64,000 bases of DNA from Leptodontidium sp. MPI-SDFR-AT-0119 (GCA_020726505.1 JAHLEZ010000007.1:806001-870000), one strand, 5' to 3'. Shown: positions 46,405 through 58,580, numbered from the stretch's first letter. Made by a program: numbers and translations. The notes: generated by a model from the sequence alone, not told the origin.

Positions 46405-49400
46405 TCACCGCTCCGGACTCCCCCTCCTCTCAATACTCTCCACCAAATCCAGCACTTTACTCTTCGCTTTCCTGGTCGGACTATCCTCCCTCGCAACCTC
46501 CCTTTCCATCTCCCTCTCCATCTCCTTCTCCATCTCTCGAACCCTCTCCCTCTCACTCATCCTCCCCTTCTGAACCTGCACCTCGACATCATGATCAAAG
46601 ACAACTTCTTTCCCCTCGCCCTTATCACCCATGCCTGTCTCTTGCACCTCCTTAAGATCCCTAAGACCATCACCATCAACATCAACCAACAAAGCTTCCC
46701 CTTCCCCCCCTCCATCCCTCCCCATCTCCTCATCAGCACCACCACCACTCGGAAGCGGCATAACCAACCCCCTCAAACTCCTCCTCCCACTTCCCTTCTG
46801 GCTCCTCAAACTCCCACCCGCAACACTACTAGCTCCCTCACTCCTCATCTCATCCTCATCCACATTAACAACCCTCAGCCTCTCCTTCGGAACCGTAAAC
46901 ATGACCTGCACGACCCGATTCTGCACCGCCTGCTCAATATCCCAATCCTCATCATCACCATCATCACCACGCATGTCCTTACCAGTCACTGGATCATCCG
47001 TATAATGGCGCTGGAATTGTGGCGTGTGATCATTAGTGAAGGTATTAGAGCGTGTATTAGCGCTGAGGTCCGCGCTATCTTCCCAGTCGCTTTTGCCTTG
47101 TTTGCGCCGCCAGAGTGTAGCGCCTGCGCTGACTGTGCGGCGAGGAGGATGCTGTCCCACAGATTGGTCTCGCGTAGGGCTTACGTCTCTGTAGATTGGG
47201 GAGTGGGGGTTGAATGTCTCGCCACTTTCGGCGTTATTGACGAAGACTCGGCGGAGACTTCCTAGCCAGCCTGCGCGGCCTTTACCTAGTGCGAAGGGTT
47301 TGCTTTTTGAGGGGCTGCCTTGGATGAATTCCGGTTGGGAGCGGGTGGGAGAGTATTCGCCTGCTGACATCTCGTCGATGGGTCGAGGGAGGAGTGTCTC
47401 GCCTTCTGCTTGTAGGATGGGGAAACTGGTACGTGCGGTGTTGAAGGAGCTTGAAGAGCCACTTCCTGCACTTCTTGGGAGCGGCAGACCGGTATTGGTG
47501 TCGAATATAGGGGTCAGGTTTGAGCTTCCAGTAACGGTGGATGCGAATGGGTTCATGCCTGTGATGAATCCTCTGAGGGAGTTTGATCTCGACCGTCCCT
47601 GAGAGCTAGATCCCGATCGAGAGACACTCACTGTGGAGATGTTGATACTCCGGTCAGTGCGTTCGCTGAGGTTGCTTGCTGTGCGGCCACTTTCTTCTTC
47701 GCCATTCACAGAGCTGACGGTTGTGGCAGCAATCAACTGTGCACGTCTCGTAGGAGAGATCCTTCCTACATTGGAATGGGATCTAGCTTGGGAATTGAGA
47801 AGTGCATCCGCAGCAGCCCAATCAGAGACCCATTCTTGAATCTCCCTCTCACGGGATCGTGCTGGACTTTCTGCTTCAGAGCTGCTGACACTGCGATTCC
47901 GGCGTATCGGTGCAGAGAAGTTGGCTGGAGGAGGATCTTTAAATGGATCAGAGTACCGATTGCTATCAGCTGGACCGGGTGTGAAGTTCGGGTCTCCAAT
48001 CGCAACGCCGACACCATCAACCGGGTGATGCGTTTGATCGTCTTCATCTGCCTCATAGATAGGATGGATTGGTCCAGCTGTCCCAAGACTATTCGCTCGG
48101 CCATTGCCATTTCCATTGCTGAAATCGAAAGTTGGAGTAGGCTGATATGCTCCACGAGCGTTTCGAGAATGCAAAGGCTTCCGAGGGATCTGTTTTGGAG
48201 GCAGTGGAATCTGTCCTCTGTCTCCAAGTCCATGGACACCAGAATTCAGATTCTCATATCCAGCCACAGCGCTATTGGACTCATAAATAGGATCACCTCT
48301 CTCTCCATTGTCATTCCTTCCATTCCAGCGGCCATTCGACCATGGAAACCCGCCACTCTGGCTCATCTCACGGCTAGGAGACTCGTAGAAATTCGCAGCT
48401 CCGAGACTTAGATTCCGAAGATCCTTTTCTCGTGCTTCCTTTCTCCTGCGATTGAGTCGGCGGTTGTAACAGAAGTACACCAGGAGCGCACCAAGGATAG
48501 CTCCTAATCCCAGACCGAGACCTGCACCGAGTCCGACTTTCGTTGAGGTTGATTTGGACTTGGAAGCAGATGAGGCGCTGGCGGAGCTACTGGCCATAGC
48601 AGCCACGTATGCTGGATTAGTATAATCCGTCGTCCATGTCATGCTAGTAGCATTGAAGAACTGTGCTTGAACCCCCGAAGCAGTATCTCTCTTCGAGTTC
48701 CCGGAGGTTGAGATATTGTAACCACCAAGCACCATCATGACATTCCCAGGCAACATGACAGCACCATGGCCATACATCCCATTTCCAGACGGTTGTTCAT
48801 CTGGAACAGTCCACTTCCAATCCCCCGACCCTCCAAACCCCTGACCCAGATGCAAGACCGCAAGTTGTGGATCCGCCGCTTGAGAAACGTCACCCACCCA
48901 TCCCCCAAGAATAACAATACTCGATCCATCCTCAGTCAAGACAGCCGTGTGTCCAGACCTACTATCGACCTGCGTAACTGCACTCTTAACAGCCAATTCC
49001 GTATTCTCATTCGATGTCCCAGGAGAATCCACAGTGACGAAACTCCAACTCTCCTCTGGCAGACTCCAGATCGCAACCTGGCTCATATTTATAAAAGCAG
49101 TTTGTGTGTGTCCCCCCACTAAGACGAAGCTCTGCTGCTGTGTCTCGATACCCGACCCATTCGAATACGTTGGCGTCAGTCCTGTAATGGAGAATCCAGC
49201 TTCCGCAATTGGAGGACCTCTGGTTATAGGGAGTTCGAGTGTGTACGTCATCTGCTCGGAGGATGTCGAGGGTGTAAGTCGTAGCATGTGATTCGAGTAT
49301 GAAGCTGCAGATTGCCAAGTCGAAGTCGTGGCTACTCCGGTCGGACACATACCTCCGAAAACGTAGATCTTTGTTTGCGATGCATTGGCATTGACAAGTG

Positions 49401-49872
49401 TCGAGAAGCTGAAGGCTGTGGATAGGAAGTCTGCGCCGGGCAGAGAAGCAGCTGTTACTCCGCTGCCAGTGCTTGTTATTTCTTCCGCCCATATTCCGTC
49501 CCCGATTGTGCTTGTATTGGAGGGAGTGAAGCGCCATAATGCTGTGCTGCTAGATGTTGCGCAAGATCCGGTGTACACTGATATTTCCCTTAGAGAGGAT
49601 ATAGATGGGATGAACGCATTGCTTTTGTTTCTGAGGAATGGCAGATCCGAGGAGATGATATCGAGGGTTAGAGTTGAGGGCGAGACAATCGAGGATATAT
49701 TAAGTGACACAAACTGGGTGGTATCGGTACCGATTGGGAGGAATGCATATGCAAGATCCCTATTTTTCGAAGTAGTGGGTGGAAGCAGGATAGTCGTTGG
49801 GTTGTAGGGTAATGATTGGGAAGCGACGGTGTGGACAAAGACACATGTCCAGAGGGCGACGAGGTTCTTCAT
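46405..49872 (-). CDS. Large kelch-domain single-pass membrane protein
   Basis: This is an intronless frame of 1155 residues. I start at the ATG at 49872, because the in-frame extension upstream begins only at GTG and the signal peptide (MKNLVALWTCVFVHTVASQS) follows this ATG. Residues about 40-420 form a kelch/galactose-oxidase-like propeller: TKIYVFGGMCP, QSFVLVGGHTQ, RSGHTAVLTEDGSSIVILGGW, YGHGAVMLPGNVMMVLGGYN. A Gly-zipper transmembrane span (GLGAGLGLGLGAILGALLVYF, about 444-468) with NRRLNRRRK follows. About 690 mostly disordered cytosolic residues, rich in Ser, Arg and Pro, end in a Glu/Arg coiled coil (EMEKEMEREMEREVARE). It is probably a plasma-membrane landmark or wall-contact protein. 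It is divergent from the DUF1330-like gene. Confidence 0.85.
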   Translation of the reverse strand: MKNLVALWTCVFVHTVASQSLPYNPTTILLPPTTSKNRDLAYAFLPIGTDTTQFVSLNISSIVSPSTLTLDIISSDLPFLRNKSNAFIPSISSLREISVYTGSCATSSSTALWRFTPSNTSTIGDGIWAEEITSTGSGVTAASLPGADFLSTAFSFSTLVNANASQTKIYVFGGMCPTGVATTSTWQSAASYSNHMLRLTPSTSSEQMTYTLELPITRGPPIAEAGFSITGLTPTYSNGSGIETQQQSFVLVGGHTQTAFINMSQVAIWSLPEESWSFVTVDSPGTSNENTELAVKSAVTQVDSRSGHTAVLTEDGSSIVILGGWVGDVSQAADPQLAVLHLGQGFGGSGDWKWTVPDEQPSGNGMYGHGAVMLPGNVMMVLGGYNISTSGNSKRDTASGVQAQFFNATSMTWTTDYTNPAYVAAMASSSASASSASKSKSTSTKVGLGAGLGLGLGAILGALLVYFCYNRRLNRRRKEAREKDLRNLSLGAANFYESPSREMSQSGGFPWSNGRWNGRNDNGERGDPIYESNSAVAGYENLNSGVHGLGDRGQIPLPPKQIPRKPLHSRNARGAYQPTPTFDFSNGNGNGRANSLGTAGPIHPIYEADEDDQTHHPVDGVGVAIGDPNFTPGPADSNRYSDPFKDPPPANFSAPIRRNRSVSSSEAESPARSREREIQEWVSDWAAADALLNSQARSHSNVGRISPTRRAQLIAATTVSSVNGEEESGRTASNLSERTDRSINISTVSVSRSGSSSQGRSRSNSLRGFITGMNPFASTVTGSSNLTPIFDTNTGLPLPRSAGSGSSSSFNTARTSFPILQAEGETLLPRPIDEMSAGEYSPTRSQPEFIQGSPSKSKPFALGKGRAGWLGSLRRVFVNNAESGETFNPHSPIYRDVSPTRDQSVGQHPPRRTVSAGATLWRRKQGKSDWEDSADLSANTRSNTFTNDHTPQFQRHYTDDPVTGKDMRGDDGDDEDWDIEQAVQNRVVQVMFTVPKERLRVVNVDEDEMRSEGASSVAGGSLRSQKGSGRRSLRGLVMPLPSGGGADEEMGRDGGGEGEALLVDVDGDGLRDLKEVQETGMGDKGEGKEVVFDHDVEVQVQKGRMSERERVREMEKEMEREMEREVAREDSPTRKAKSKVLDLVESIERRGSPER

Positions 49873-50883
49873 GGTGCAATGCGATACCTTGCGATGCACT
49901 GTTCGTCGAGAGAGGGGCGATTAAAACCGGGGATATAGGATATGTCGAATGGATTCGTATTTCGATCACATTATCGATAATTCGTTTTCCCTTGCCTTCC
50001 CGTATTGACAGTTGACAATTGACAGTGAGTTACCTCGTCGTACCCTCTGCTCATGCGCCGTCCCGTTTGTGTATTTTGGCTCAACCGAAATAAACAAACA
50101 AATAAACAAAACAATCTTCGCTCCTTCGCTCCTTTCTCAAGGCAAAAAAGAAAGATGAAGCAATTCCGAGATCAAAAATCCGTATCGACGTCTCCAATCG
50201 TCAAAATGACCATCACAAGAGTCGTGGAGTGGGTAGTAAGTAGACAGGACAAGTAGATCAGATCAGATCAAATCTCGGACCTCAAAAGCGACCTGGCTCA
50301 TCCTCCTGTCCAGCCCATGTAAACACACGCCACCACGCCCCACACTACACTCTATCGCGGACTTCCGGACCAATCATGGAGATATGTTCCCCTCACGTTT
50401 GAGGGTCCAGGCTTGCGCCATTGATGATTGCAGGGATTGGGTTGCTGTGGTGATGGGGTAAACATTTCTTGTGAAATTTCTGAGATGTTGTGAACTTGGG
50501 TAAGGATCCCTTCGACTTGGTGAGATTAAGTAAGGTGCCGAGATCCGTTGATTGCTGGATTGGGATGGATGGATTGGACTGTGAAGTTGAAGGTTGAATT
50601 GAACAATGGATTTGTCGCGTTCAGTAATGTAATACGTGCTTTTCAAGCTTCGAAGGATGGGTCTTTGCCTCGGCCGTGCTCACGATTACGCATCATGCCC
50701 TGTCAGAGTGGGCACAGTTCAGCGGGGTAGCTTCCCCAGATTTTGCCCCTCGTTCCCCTCACTCTGGAATCCCAACAACTCCTGCTCTTAAAATCATTGA
50801 TTAGATACTATATACTCCAACATAATTCCCAATTCCCCACAACCACAATTCAAACATTCCCGAAGTCTCAAAAGAAAAAAAAA
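49873..50883. promoter_or_regulatory. Shared divergent promoter region (kelch / DUF1330-like)
   Basis: This 1011-bp region lies between two divergent starts. It contains an AAATAAACAAACAAATAAAC repeat near 50088-50108, a GATCAGATCAGATCAAATC repeat near 50256-50274 and an A8 run directly before the plus-strand ATG. No factor is named. Confidence 0.45.
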
Positions 50884-51789
50884 ATGCCACTCTGCACAAT
50901 CCACCTCCTCTCCCTCCTCGACCCCCTCCCAACATTCCTCCAAACCCTCTCATCCACGCCCTTAAAACCACTCACCATCTCGCGCGTCATCAGATGGATA
51001 ATCCTACCTACAAGCCTCTCGACAGTGCCTCTCCTCGCGCAGAACATCCACTGGGATATCCTACTTATCCTTCCATCGCCTTCTAATACCTCCCTCCCCG
51101 CAAGCTTGCAAAAGCAGATCAAGCATCAATGGAGTATCGAAGCCGGCGTCCCAAGCCGTTTGTTAAAAGACTATGAGGCGAGGAATAGGAGGTTATTGTG
51201 CCCCGAGAAGGGGGATGTTCCTTCTTTGACGGGGAGTTTACACGGTTTGGCGGAAGGCCATGGAAGTGGAGCTGGAGGAAAGAATAAGATCCTAAAAGAG
51301 AGTTCGCAGGATCTGGAATTAAGTCCTGAGTTACTCTCCTGGATCGAAGAGTTTAGCAGTGGTGGCGGTGGTGATGGTGAGGGAGGCACGAAAGAAGGGA
51401 ATGGTGCGGTATCGATGTTGAATCTACTTGCTTTTAACGACGGCATGAAGGAGGAGTATTTGAAATATGGGAGGGCTTTTGCGGAGAGTGCGGGAAGGAG
51501 GAGGGGTGGGCTGGCGAAGATTGTGGGGAGTGTTGTTAAGGGGGATAGGGATGTGGATGGGACGGGGGTTGATAATGGGAAAGGGAAAAGAAAGGAGAAA
51601 GGAGAAGGATGGGATGAGATTGCTCTCGCGCATTATCCGAGTTTGTGGCATTTCGCGGATATGCTTGCTAGTGAGGACTATCAGGATGTTAATCGGAGGC
51701 ATAGGGTTGGTAGTCTGAGGGATACTTGTATTCTCTTTACGAGTGAGGTTGGGATTGAGGAGTTGATGGGTGGGAAGGTTAAGTTGTGA
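50884..51789 (+). CDS. DUF1330-like (dimeric alpha/beta-barrel) protein
   Basis: This is an intronless frame of 301 residues from the ATG at 50884; the frame is open further upstream but without a good ATG. The C-terminal part has SMLNLLAFNDGMKEEYLKYGRAF, then GWDEIALAHYPSLWHFADML and SEDYQDVNRRHRVGSLRDTCIL, the layout of DUF1330 proteins with the ferredoxin-like fold. The N-terminal 110 residues (SLLDPLPTFLQTL, WDILLILPS) look like a degenerate second copy of the same fold. Low-complexity Gly/Lys inserts separate the elements. Function is unknown; members are small cytosolic proteins. Confidence 0.7.
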   Translation: MPLCTIHLLSLLDPLPTFLQTLSSTPLKPLTISRVIRWIILPTSLSTVPLLAQNIHWDILLILPSPSNTSLPASLQKQIKHQWSIEAGVPSRLLKDYEARNRRLLCPEKGDVPSLTGSLHGLAEGHGSGAGGKNKILKESSQDLELSPELLSWIEEFSSGGGGDGEGGTKEGNGAVSMLNLLAFNDGMKEEYLKYGRAFAESAGRRRGGLAKIVGSVVKGDRDVDGTGVDNGKGKRKEKGEGWDEIALAHYPSLWHFADMLASEDYQDVNRRHRVGSLRDTCILFTSEVGIEELMGGKVKL

Positions 51790-54700
51790 GGCGTGAGGTT
51801 TGGAGGAGAACGTGGAGAGGAAGGAAGACGTTAATGCGTGTATATGAGTACACGGAGGTTTTGACTCTAGTGGGTAGATACACAAAGATTTTGATGTAAA
51901 GATTGTGTTTTTATGATCATAAGGTTTTGCCTTACCTATCTCCATCAAGATCCAATGTTATAAATCCAAGGCCGTTCAGGCAAGCCCATCCAGCGCCTTT
52001 AAAAGGTATACAGTAGACCTCGAAACTCCCAGTTACTCATTTCTCCATTCTCAAGGACATACAAAGCAAGTAGTCTTACTATTACAGGAATACAAATTTC
52101 ATCCCTTCAGAGTCCTGAAAACTCCTCCAATTCTCTAATTTACGTCTAGATTCAGATACAGCAATCCATTTATCTCATCCATGTGGCAGGCAGCCCCGAT
52201 AGGTGGTTCGTCTGCCATTTCCACGTGCAGGTGGTTGGAGTAAGAAGGTGTGTAGACTAGAGGAAATAAAGGGAGGCGAGGAAGTACAGTAAGGTTAACT
52301 AAAGAAAAAGAAGAGGGAACTTAATAGGTAGAGAAACGCCGAATGCTCTAAATGAAGAGAGGAAGATGGAGGGAGAGAGAGAGAAGCGGTACGCATGAAC
52401 TTGGTGCGGTAGGGAATTAAAGTCTCACTTTGAGCAGCAAACAGTTATAAAGTGAGAAGAAGGAAACAAAGAGGAGCGCCGGCCCACCAACCAGGAAACG
52501 GATATGAAAAGGATAGAAAAACGACCGCCATCATTTCCCTAAGCTGCCTTTAGTAATGCCACGCTTACCTTACCTCACAACCAGACAGTCTAATAATCCA
52601 ACGTTTCCATTCCTCTCCTCTGGACGCAACCAAACCCCATTCTCGAACAAAAAGGAGCAAAAACCAAGTGGGTGGAAGGGATGCTCTAGACCTCCACTTA
52701 GCCAAACAAACTGTCACCCAGGAAGAGTCTTCTAACTTCCTCGCCCTAAACATATCGTACCGTCCTCCGTATCCGTACCCGTACAGTACGACCTCCTCAT
52801 CCAGAGCCTCAAAAAAGCAAGCCCGAAATCGCAAATCAAAACAGCACACCACGTCGCCACCCACCCACCTTCACCTCACCACACCCGAGGACTTCATTTC
52901 ATCACCTACTGATTGGCCAAGACAAGACGTAAATAGCACGCACTGCCTTGCCATTATCCGGATTCCGAGCCCGCCTCACGTGAGAACTACTGCAGGTACA
53001 ATTCGTATCGTATTGGATTAGAAAGAAGGGTCCGGTCGCGTAGATACGAGGCTCTTGTGCTGGTGGTGTGGTGTGGTGGTGGTGTGGGTGTTGGTTGGCG
53101 TGGTGTGTAAACTCAATTGAGACGGATGTTGTGGAGAATAATAGAATGCAGCTCTGAGGCTCCGAGGTGTGTGGTGTGTTGTGTTGTGAACAGATGGGAT
53201 GGGATGGGATGGGATGTGAAGATGAGGTTGTATGTATATGTACGGACTACGGTAGGTGAAGTATACAGCAGAGAAAGAAAGAGGGGAAGTGAGGAAGATA
53301 TCTCGGTGGCGGGATGGTGCTTGATACGATACGAAGAAGACCCCGCATGTTATGCCCTGTCAGTACTGTACAGACTGCATGAAGCCACAACGCGGGTGAG
53401 CTGCTTGATACAAACATGTGTAAACCAGCAATTGATAAGAAATCTCATTCCCTGTTAAATACAAACAGATAAACAACGCGATAAAAACACCCAAAAGCTA
53501 GAAATAAACACACAATCTCTATCTCACCCATCATCATCACCATCCGAGCTTTCCAGAAAGAATCAATAGTTTGTCTGTTCTAGTGTTGTCTCTCCCAGAT
53601 CAAAATCACACAAAGCTGACAAGACAAGAGAGCGAAGGGAAGAGGGGGAGAGCAATGCCGCTTTTTCACAATTGCAGGCTGCAAGCAGGAAAGCGGAGTT
53701 CTACCGGGATTGCAGTGCAGTGCGGTCGTGCATTGTCTGTTCGCCCATGCATTGGACTGGGCAACTAACTGTGCTGTGCTGGGGTACTTCCAAGGTTTTG
53801 AGTAGATTGGCTTTATTTAGTCTTTTCTTTGTTTATTTTATCAAAGATAAGGCCGGGAAGGGAAATAAGGCGTGGTTGAGGTCGTGCGTGCTCTTCTTAT
53901 ATCCGTAAGAAGGGAACAGCAGATTTCCTTCAAAAATATGAGCGAAGATGGGGCGGGATGGATGTTAACGTTAATAATTGTAAGATAAACCAAAGCCTTC
54001 ACCAACTTGCAGAAAAGGGATAAGCGGAAATTAATCTTTTTCAACGGTAGAGAGATCGTGATCGTGATCTGCGCCTGCGCCAAACTGTAAGCAAGCCACG
54101 CAGTTTCAAAGTCCAGTTCAGTCCAGCTGTGTTGGGTTCGGTTCGGTTAAGAAAAAGAGAGAGAGACGTTACCTTTTCGGGAATGAGTACTGGTTCTCTT
54201 CATCTCGGCGCCATGGGAAAAGGGAGACGCCGATGCCTGCCGTGTGTAGGAGTGGTTGTGGAAGTGGGTTTGAGGTGGGCCAATAATGACGATGGCGATG
54301 CGCGATCGACTGGACCGGATTCGCCTAGGTGGTGATGGTGAGAAAACAGTTGATCGTATCGCTTCACGATTGATTTGGAAGAATATCGTATGAGGTCTAC
54401 ATATCACCAGCTTCAATCCTCCCTCATGCTTCAACGTTCACATGTTGCTTGCTTCCTGTCAAGACTGCACCGGGCTTAGTTGGCTGTGAGCAATACGAAG
54501 TCTGCGTGTGGATGCTTCATGGGAGGGTGTGGTGGGATGACTGGATGACTGGGTGGTGGTACTGTACGAGTTGCCGCTGATAAGCTAACACGAAGACAAG
54601 CTTTCCAGACACCCCACATCATACGATAGCGTGGCGCTCAGTCCTTTTTTAGCACTCCTGTCTGTCGTCATTTACACAAAAACTCGGATGCGAGATGCGA

Positions 54701-56261
54701 GATTACTTTGATTCAGCCAGTCAGATCACGGCAAGACGAGACAAGACAGGACGTCAATATTGGCTCGATTAGGATGTGATGGTTTTGAATGGTGGATAGT
54801 ACATCCAATCAGAATGAGATCTTGATTTGATTTGAATTTCGAAAATGGATAAACCGGGAAGTGAAAGAAAGACCACCCCTGACAATATCGCTCAGACCGG
54901 CCAAATGTCGCTTCACCCCGGCCTCTTGGACGGCTGCATGGCAAAGGTACAAAGTAAACCGCAAAGGGAGAATTGCATAACTTAGAGTGGTATTATGCAG
55001 GGATAAGGGATGTATAATTCTTGTCGGTTTCTCCATACAGAAAACAGGATGGATTGATTGCAGTTGAGGTTGAGTTGAAGCCGCTGTTTTCCTCGCTGCT
55101 TTATTATTCAGACCTGCCTGCCTGCCTGCCTGCCTGCTCGTGAATCAACATGACATGCACCAGTTCTCTGGTTTTGATAAAGTTGGTACCAGTGGTGGTC
55201 GGCACAAGGCGGCAGAGAAGAGGCATGACTAGGATTAATCCTGTCCTACGATACATACGATAGACACGCCGATGCTTGTTGACTTGCCCGTCGAATCGCC
55301 TTGCACAATTCCTCGCTCGTTTAACAGAAGAGGAGGAGGCTGCATAACATAACAATTATCCCCTCCTATCCTCTCCTCTCCTCTCCTCCTCCGCACGCCA
55401 ATCCCCTTCAGTCCGTTCTCCTCGGCTTGCTGGCTGGCTGGCTGGCTGCCTTGGTTTTTTGTTTCCTTTGAACATCCACATCCTGCATCCTCCCCTTCCC
55501 CTTCTCTCCCTCTAAACTCAATCCACTTCTTACTCCGACGACTAAGAAATCAATCATTCTCACCTACACTCGCTCTTGTTCCTTCTGTCCCTCGCTGGCT
55601 ACGAGTCGTTTCCGAATTCTCCAGATCTTTTTCTAGTCCATCCGCCGTCCTCCAGCGCACGCGCGCGAGACCGAAAGCCGCTGTCTCAACTAGGACCCAA
55701 GCCAAAAGCCTCCCTTCCAGCGCTAAATCCTTCACCCAGGTCGATTCTGCACCGCACTGCACTGACTGCACTTCGCCGGCAACGTCAAACCCAAGCAACC
55801 AAAAGAGACCACCAGAGACCATCTCACACCAGAACTTGCCGGACAGCAGGCTAGAAAGGTGCTGATCTCCACGGCGGCCCTTCTTTGTCTTGTCTTGCCC
55901 TGCCCCCTCTGCGCACTCAACACCTTTTACACTCGTTCAATTCTCTCGTACCGTCCTTCCTCACCTTCGTTTCTCTCCCGTCACCTCATCACCTCACCTT
56001 TCTCCAAACTTCGCCCCCACTGTGTCGAGTCAACACAAACAGCGAGTGACCACGACGGATTGATATGGCGGTGATTGCCTTGTGACATTCACATTTCTCG
56101 CCTTTTCCAATGGGATACCTTGATTGATATTCCTGCCGACCTGTTTGCATTCCACGGCCGATATCCCTCCCGCACATCGTCATCTGCACCGTCCGAGACA
56201 CCTTCTGCCAACAACTTCGAAAATCCGCAGAGTCTTCCTCCCTCCTTTCAACCACGACACG
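51790..56261. other. 4.5-kb non-coding stretch, microsatellite-rich
   Basis: I find no coding gene. The stretch is full of short tandem words and strand-asymmetric pyrimidine or purine blocks: GGGAT repeats at 53195-53216, CCTG x6 at 55113-55136, CTCTC repeats around 55368-55390 and CTGG repeats at 55430-55448. From about 55360 to 56261 the plus strand is rich in C and T. That suggests a very long promoter/5' leader for the WSC gene, or an unannotated non-coding RNA. No tRNA B-box is seen. Confidence 0.5.
55113..55136. repeat. Tetranucleotide microsatellite (CCTG)6
   Basis: Six perfect CCTG copies lie in the long non-coding region upstream of the WSC gene. Confidence 0.9.
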
Positions 56262-57497
56262 ATGGCCTCCTCAACAACCTGGTCTGCACGACTGACCCTC
56301 GCCGCTGTATTCCTCCTCGCCATCTGCCATCAAATCGCTGCATATGATGTGGTCTACTGCGCGAACTTCAATACGGCAGAAACTCCAAGAAGTAAGCCGC
56401 CCGCAAGATACTTTTGGGAGACGACGATACTAATAAGCATCTGCAGATTTCAGTCTCTACCAGACAAATAGTCTCTGCTACGAATACTGTAACGGCGATA
56501 CCGACCTCCAGTCCAAACAATATGCTCTCGCGGTTGTACAATTCCAAGGATGCTGGTGCACCGACTATGCCCCTACGACCACGACAACTGGCTGTACCCA
56601 GACTTGTCCAGGCTGGCCCGGGGAGCTGTGTGGCAATACATCCCCTGTTCTGTATGGATATGTCGAGTTGCCTGCCTCTATTTCAGGTAGTCGAGGACCA
56701 TCGTCATCTACATCTTCAAGTGCCAATCAAGTTAGTATCCCAGGACATATCCCCTTGTTTTCCTTTTTATATCGCCTGCTGGTCTGCGCCTTTTCCAGGC
56801 AGTTTTTTGACTAGAATCTGGCAGGCAACGGTAACTTCCTCTGTGACTACGTCCTCGACGACGGCTAGCTCTATGTCCTCTTCAACCGTATGAATCTTCT
56901 GCTTATTTCGAGATCGTCTGCGAGCTGCAGATGCTGAGATTGATTTCACGCTCCGGTACTGACTATTCATAGAATACAGAATCGACTATGACAACGCAGC
57001 AATCTTCGTCTACCGCCTCCACATCCTCCACATGGACTCCGACCCCAGTCACATCTTTAGAAACCATTACAGGCCAGGTCCGTACAGTGACAGTAACGCC
57101 TACCGTACCTCCGAATGCACAAGCAACCAATGGACTCGCACCAGCGAAGAAAGGTAGTGGCAATGGACTTAGCACTGGAGGGGCTGTTGGACTCACGATC
57201 GGACTTGTAGCATTGGTTGCTATCATTGCTGCAGCCATATTCTTCTTCCTACGAAAGCGTCGTCGGGATCAGGAGGCTGCGGAGACCCTGAGTAGGAGGG
57301 GCAGTTCAGCAGGGTTTGGGGCAGCTGCAGTACCATCAAGAACGATGAGCGAGAACTCAAGATACGTCCTGGGAACAGATGGCCGACGAGTGGTAGAAAC
57401 ATGGGAGCCAGGAGAGACCGCAGAGGTTAGAAAAAAGCCGACTGATCCCCGTAGATCAACGATTAGATCCATTCTCGCCCGTCTACCAAAGAGGTGA
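56262..57497 (+). CDS. WSC-domain cell-wall stress sensor, four exons
   Basis: Exons are 56262-56391, 56447-56730, 56825-56887 and 56973-57497 (333 residues). Introns are 55, 94 and 85 nt, all in phase. A signal peptide (hydrophobic to about residue 29) precedes a WSC domain at about 34-120 with the conserved Cys layout: VYCANFNTAE, FSLYQTNSLCYEYC, AVVQFQGCWCTDYAP, CTQTCPGWPGELCG and YGYVEL. A Ser/Thr-rich stalk, a transmembrane helix (about 228-252) with RKRRR stop-transfer, and a short basic tail follow. Such proteins (yeast Slg1/Wsc type) sense wall stress at the plasma membrane and feed the Rho1-PKC cell-integrity pathway. The very long C/T-rich region upstream may be regulatory. Confidence 0.9.
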
Positions 57498-58188
57498 CAA
57501 CAAGAGTCGAGAGAGCGTCAACACAATCCGAGACGACCACGACTACTCTAGGCGGATGGTAACGGGTGGTACTGGCATCCTTCGAGCCACCAATCCCGAC
57601 TAATGCATTTTTCTTTTCCTTACGAACACGAATGTCACGACACTTTCCTTTTTTACAATACACCTACATACAGGATTTGGACGTCATCCCACCCTCTTTT
57701 TGCGGTTTGCGTCGGCGTTACAGTGGTACGGGCTTGGGTCATCACATCACAATGTCCTGGGATTCTCTCTAAAGTCGAAAGGGTAATTAAGCGAGGATCT
57801 GGAGGGAGGGGGCGGAGGAAGCTTTTGCATGCAGCCATCCCATGCCACATTTTCATGGCTTGGGCCTGCCGGTCGGTGTTCACTAGTCACTCAACATGGT
57901 CTTCCCCTTTTTTTTTCGATTCATAATTGTAGTTATAGACGCATATTCCGGGAGGTGGGTTTAGGTGGTGGATAGGTGGCGGCAGGTGTTGGATTTCAGG
58001 AGATCTCTTCGATGGTTGATGGATCGATGCGATTATGGGAGATGGAGATGCAGATGGTCCCCTGGTTCAGCTGCACATGCACGGGGTAGAGTGCTTGTGA
58101 GTGTGGCGTATTTGAGGGAGAGAGGGAGTACATGCGAGAGAGAGAAAGATAGCTTGTACATAAAAGACCAAAAGGGGAGCAGCGGAAA

Positions 58189-58303
58189 GGACCAGACAGA
58201 GCACAAACTTGCTGGCTGGGGAATGCGTATACGAAAGAGGTTCCCCGCGTCTCTTGATATCTTTATTTTGTTGTGAAATTTTGTGCGAGAGGTGGTGAAT
58301 GAG
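58189..58303 (+). repeat. Dispersed 115-bp repeat, copy A
   Basis: It begins GGACCAGACAGAGCACAAAC and runs through TACGAAAGAGG and GCGTCTCTTG to TTGTGAAATTTTGTGCGAGAGG. It matches copy B at 61582 in the same orientation at roughly 80-85 percent by eye. It lies about 700 bp downstream of the WSC gene. Confidence 0.7.
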
Positions 58304-58555
58304 GTGGTGATTCTGCTCGTTGGAACTTGTTCTTGTTCGTCGCCCATGGATGGATGGTATTGGTATGCAAGATAAAACAACAAGGTGTGAACACGCCACT
58401 TTCCATACCGTACGTACTTTATTTTGTTCTGTTCTGTTTACTTTCCTTCCCCCCCCCCCCTCCCTTCCCCAACAGTACCAAGGAAAGTATAGTATGTAAA
58501 CACTCTGCAACTCAACTCCCCTCTTCGTCAACATCTCATCTCATAAAAATCAAAT

Positions 58556-58580
58556 CATATCATATCATATCATATCATAT
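58556..58580. repeat. Pentanucleotide microsatellite (CATAT)5
   Basis: Five perfect CATAT units. Confidence 0.9.

Noticed and set aside
46591..47265. 224-codon plus-strand frame
   Set aside because: It is a shadow of the kelch gene's low-complexity tail.
50743..50883. N-terminal extension of the DUF1330-like protein
   Set aside because: It begins at TTG, contains no ATG and includes leader-like AC-rich sequence; the ATG at 50884 follows an A-run.
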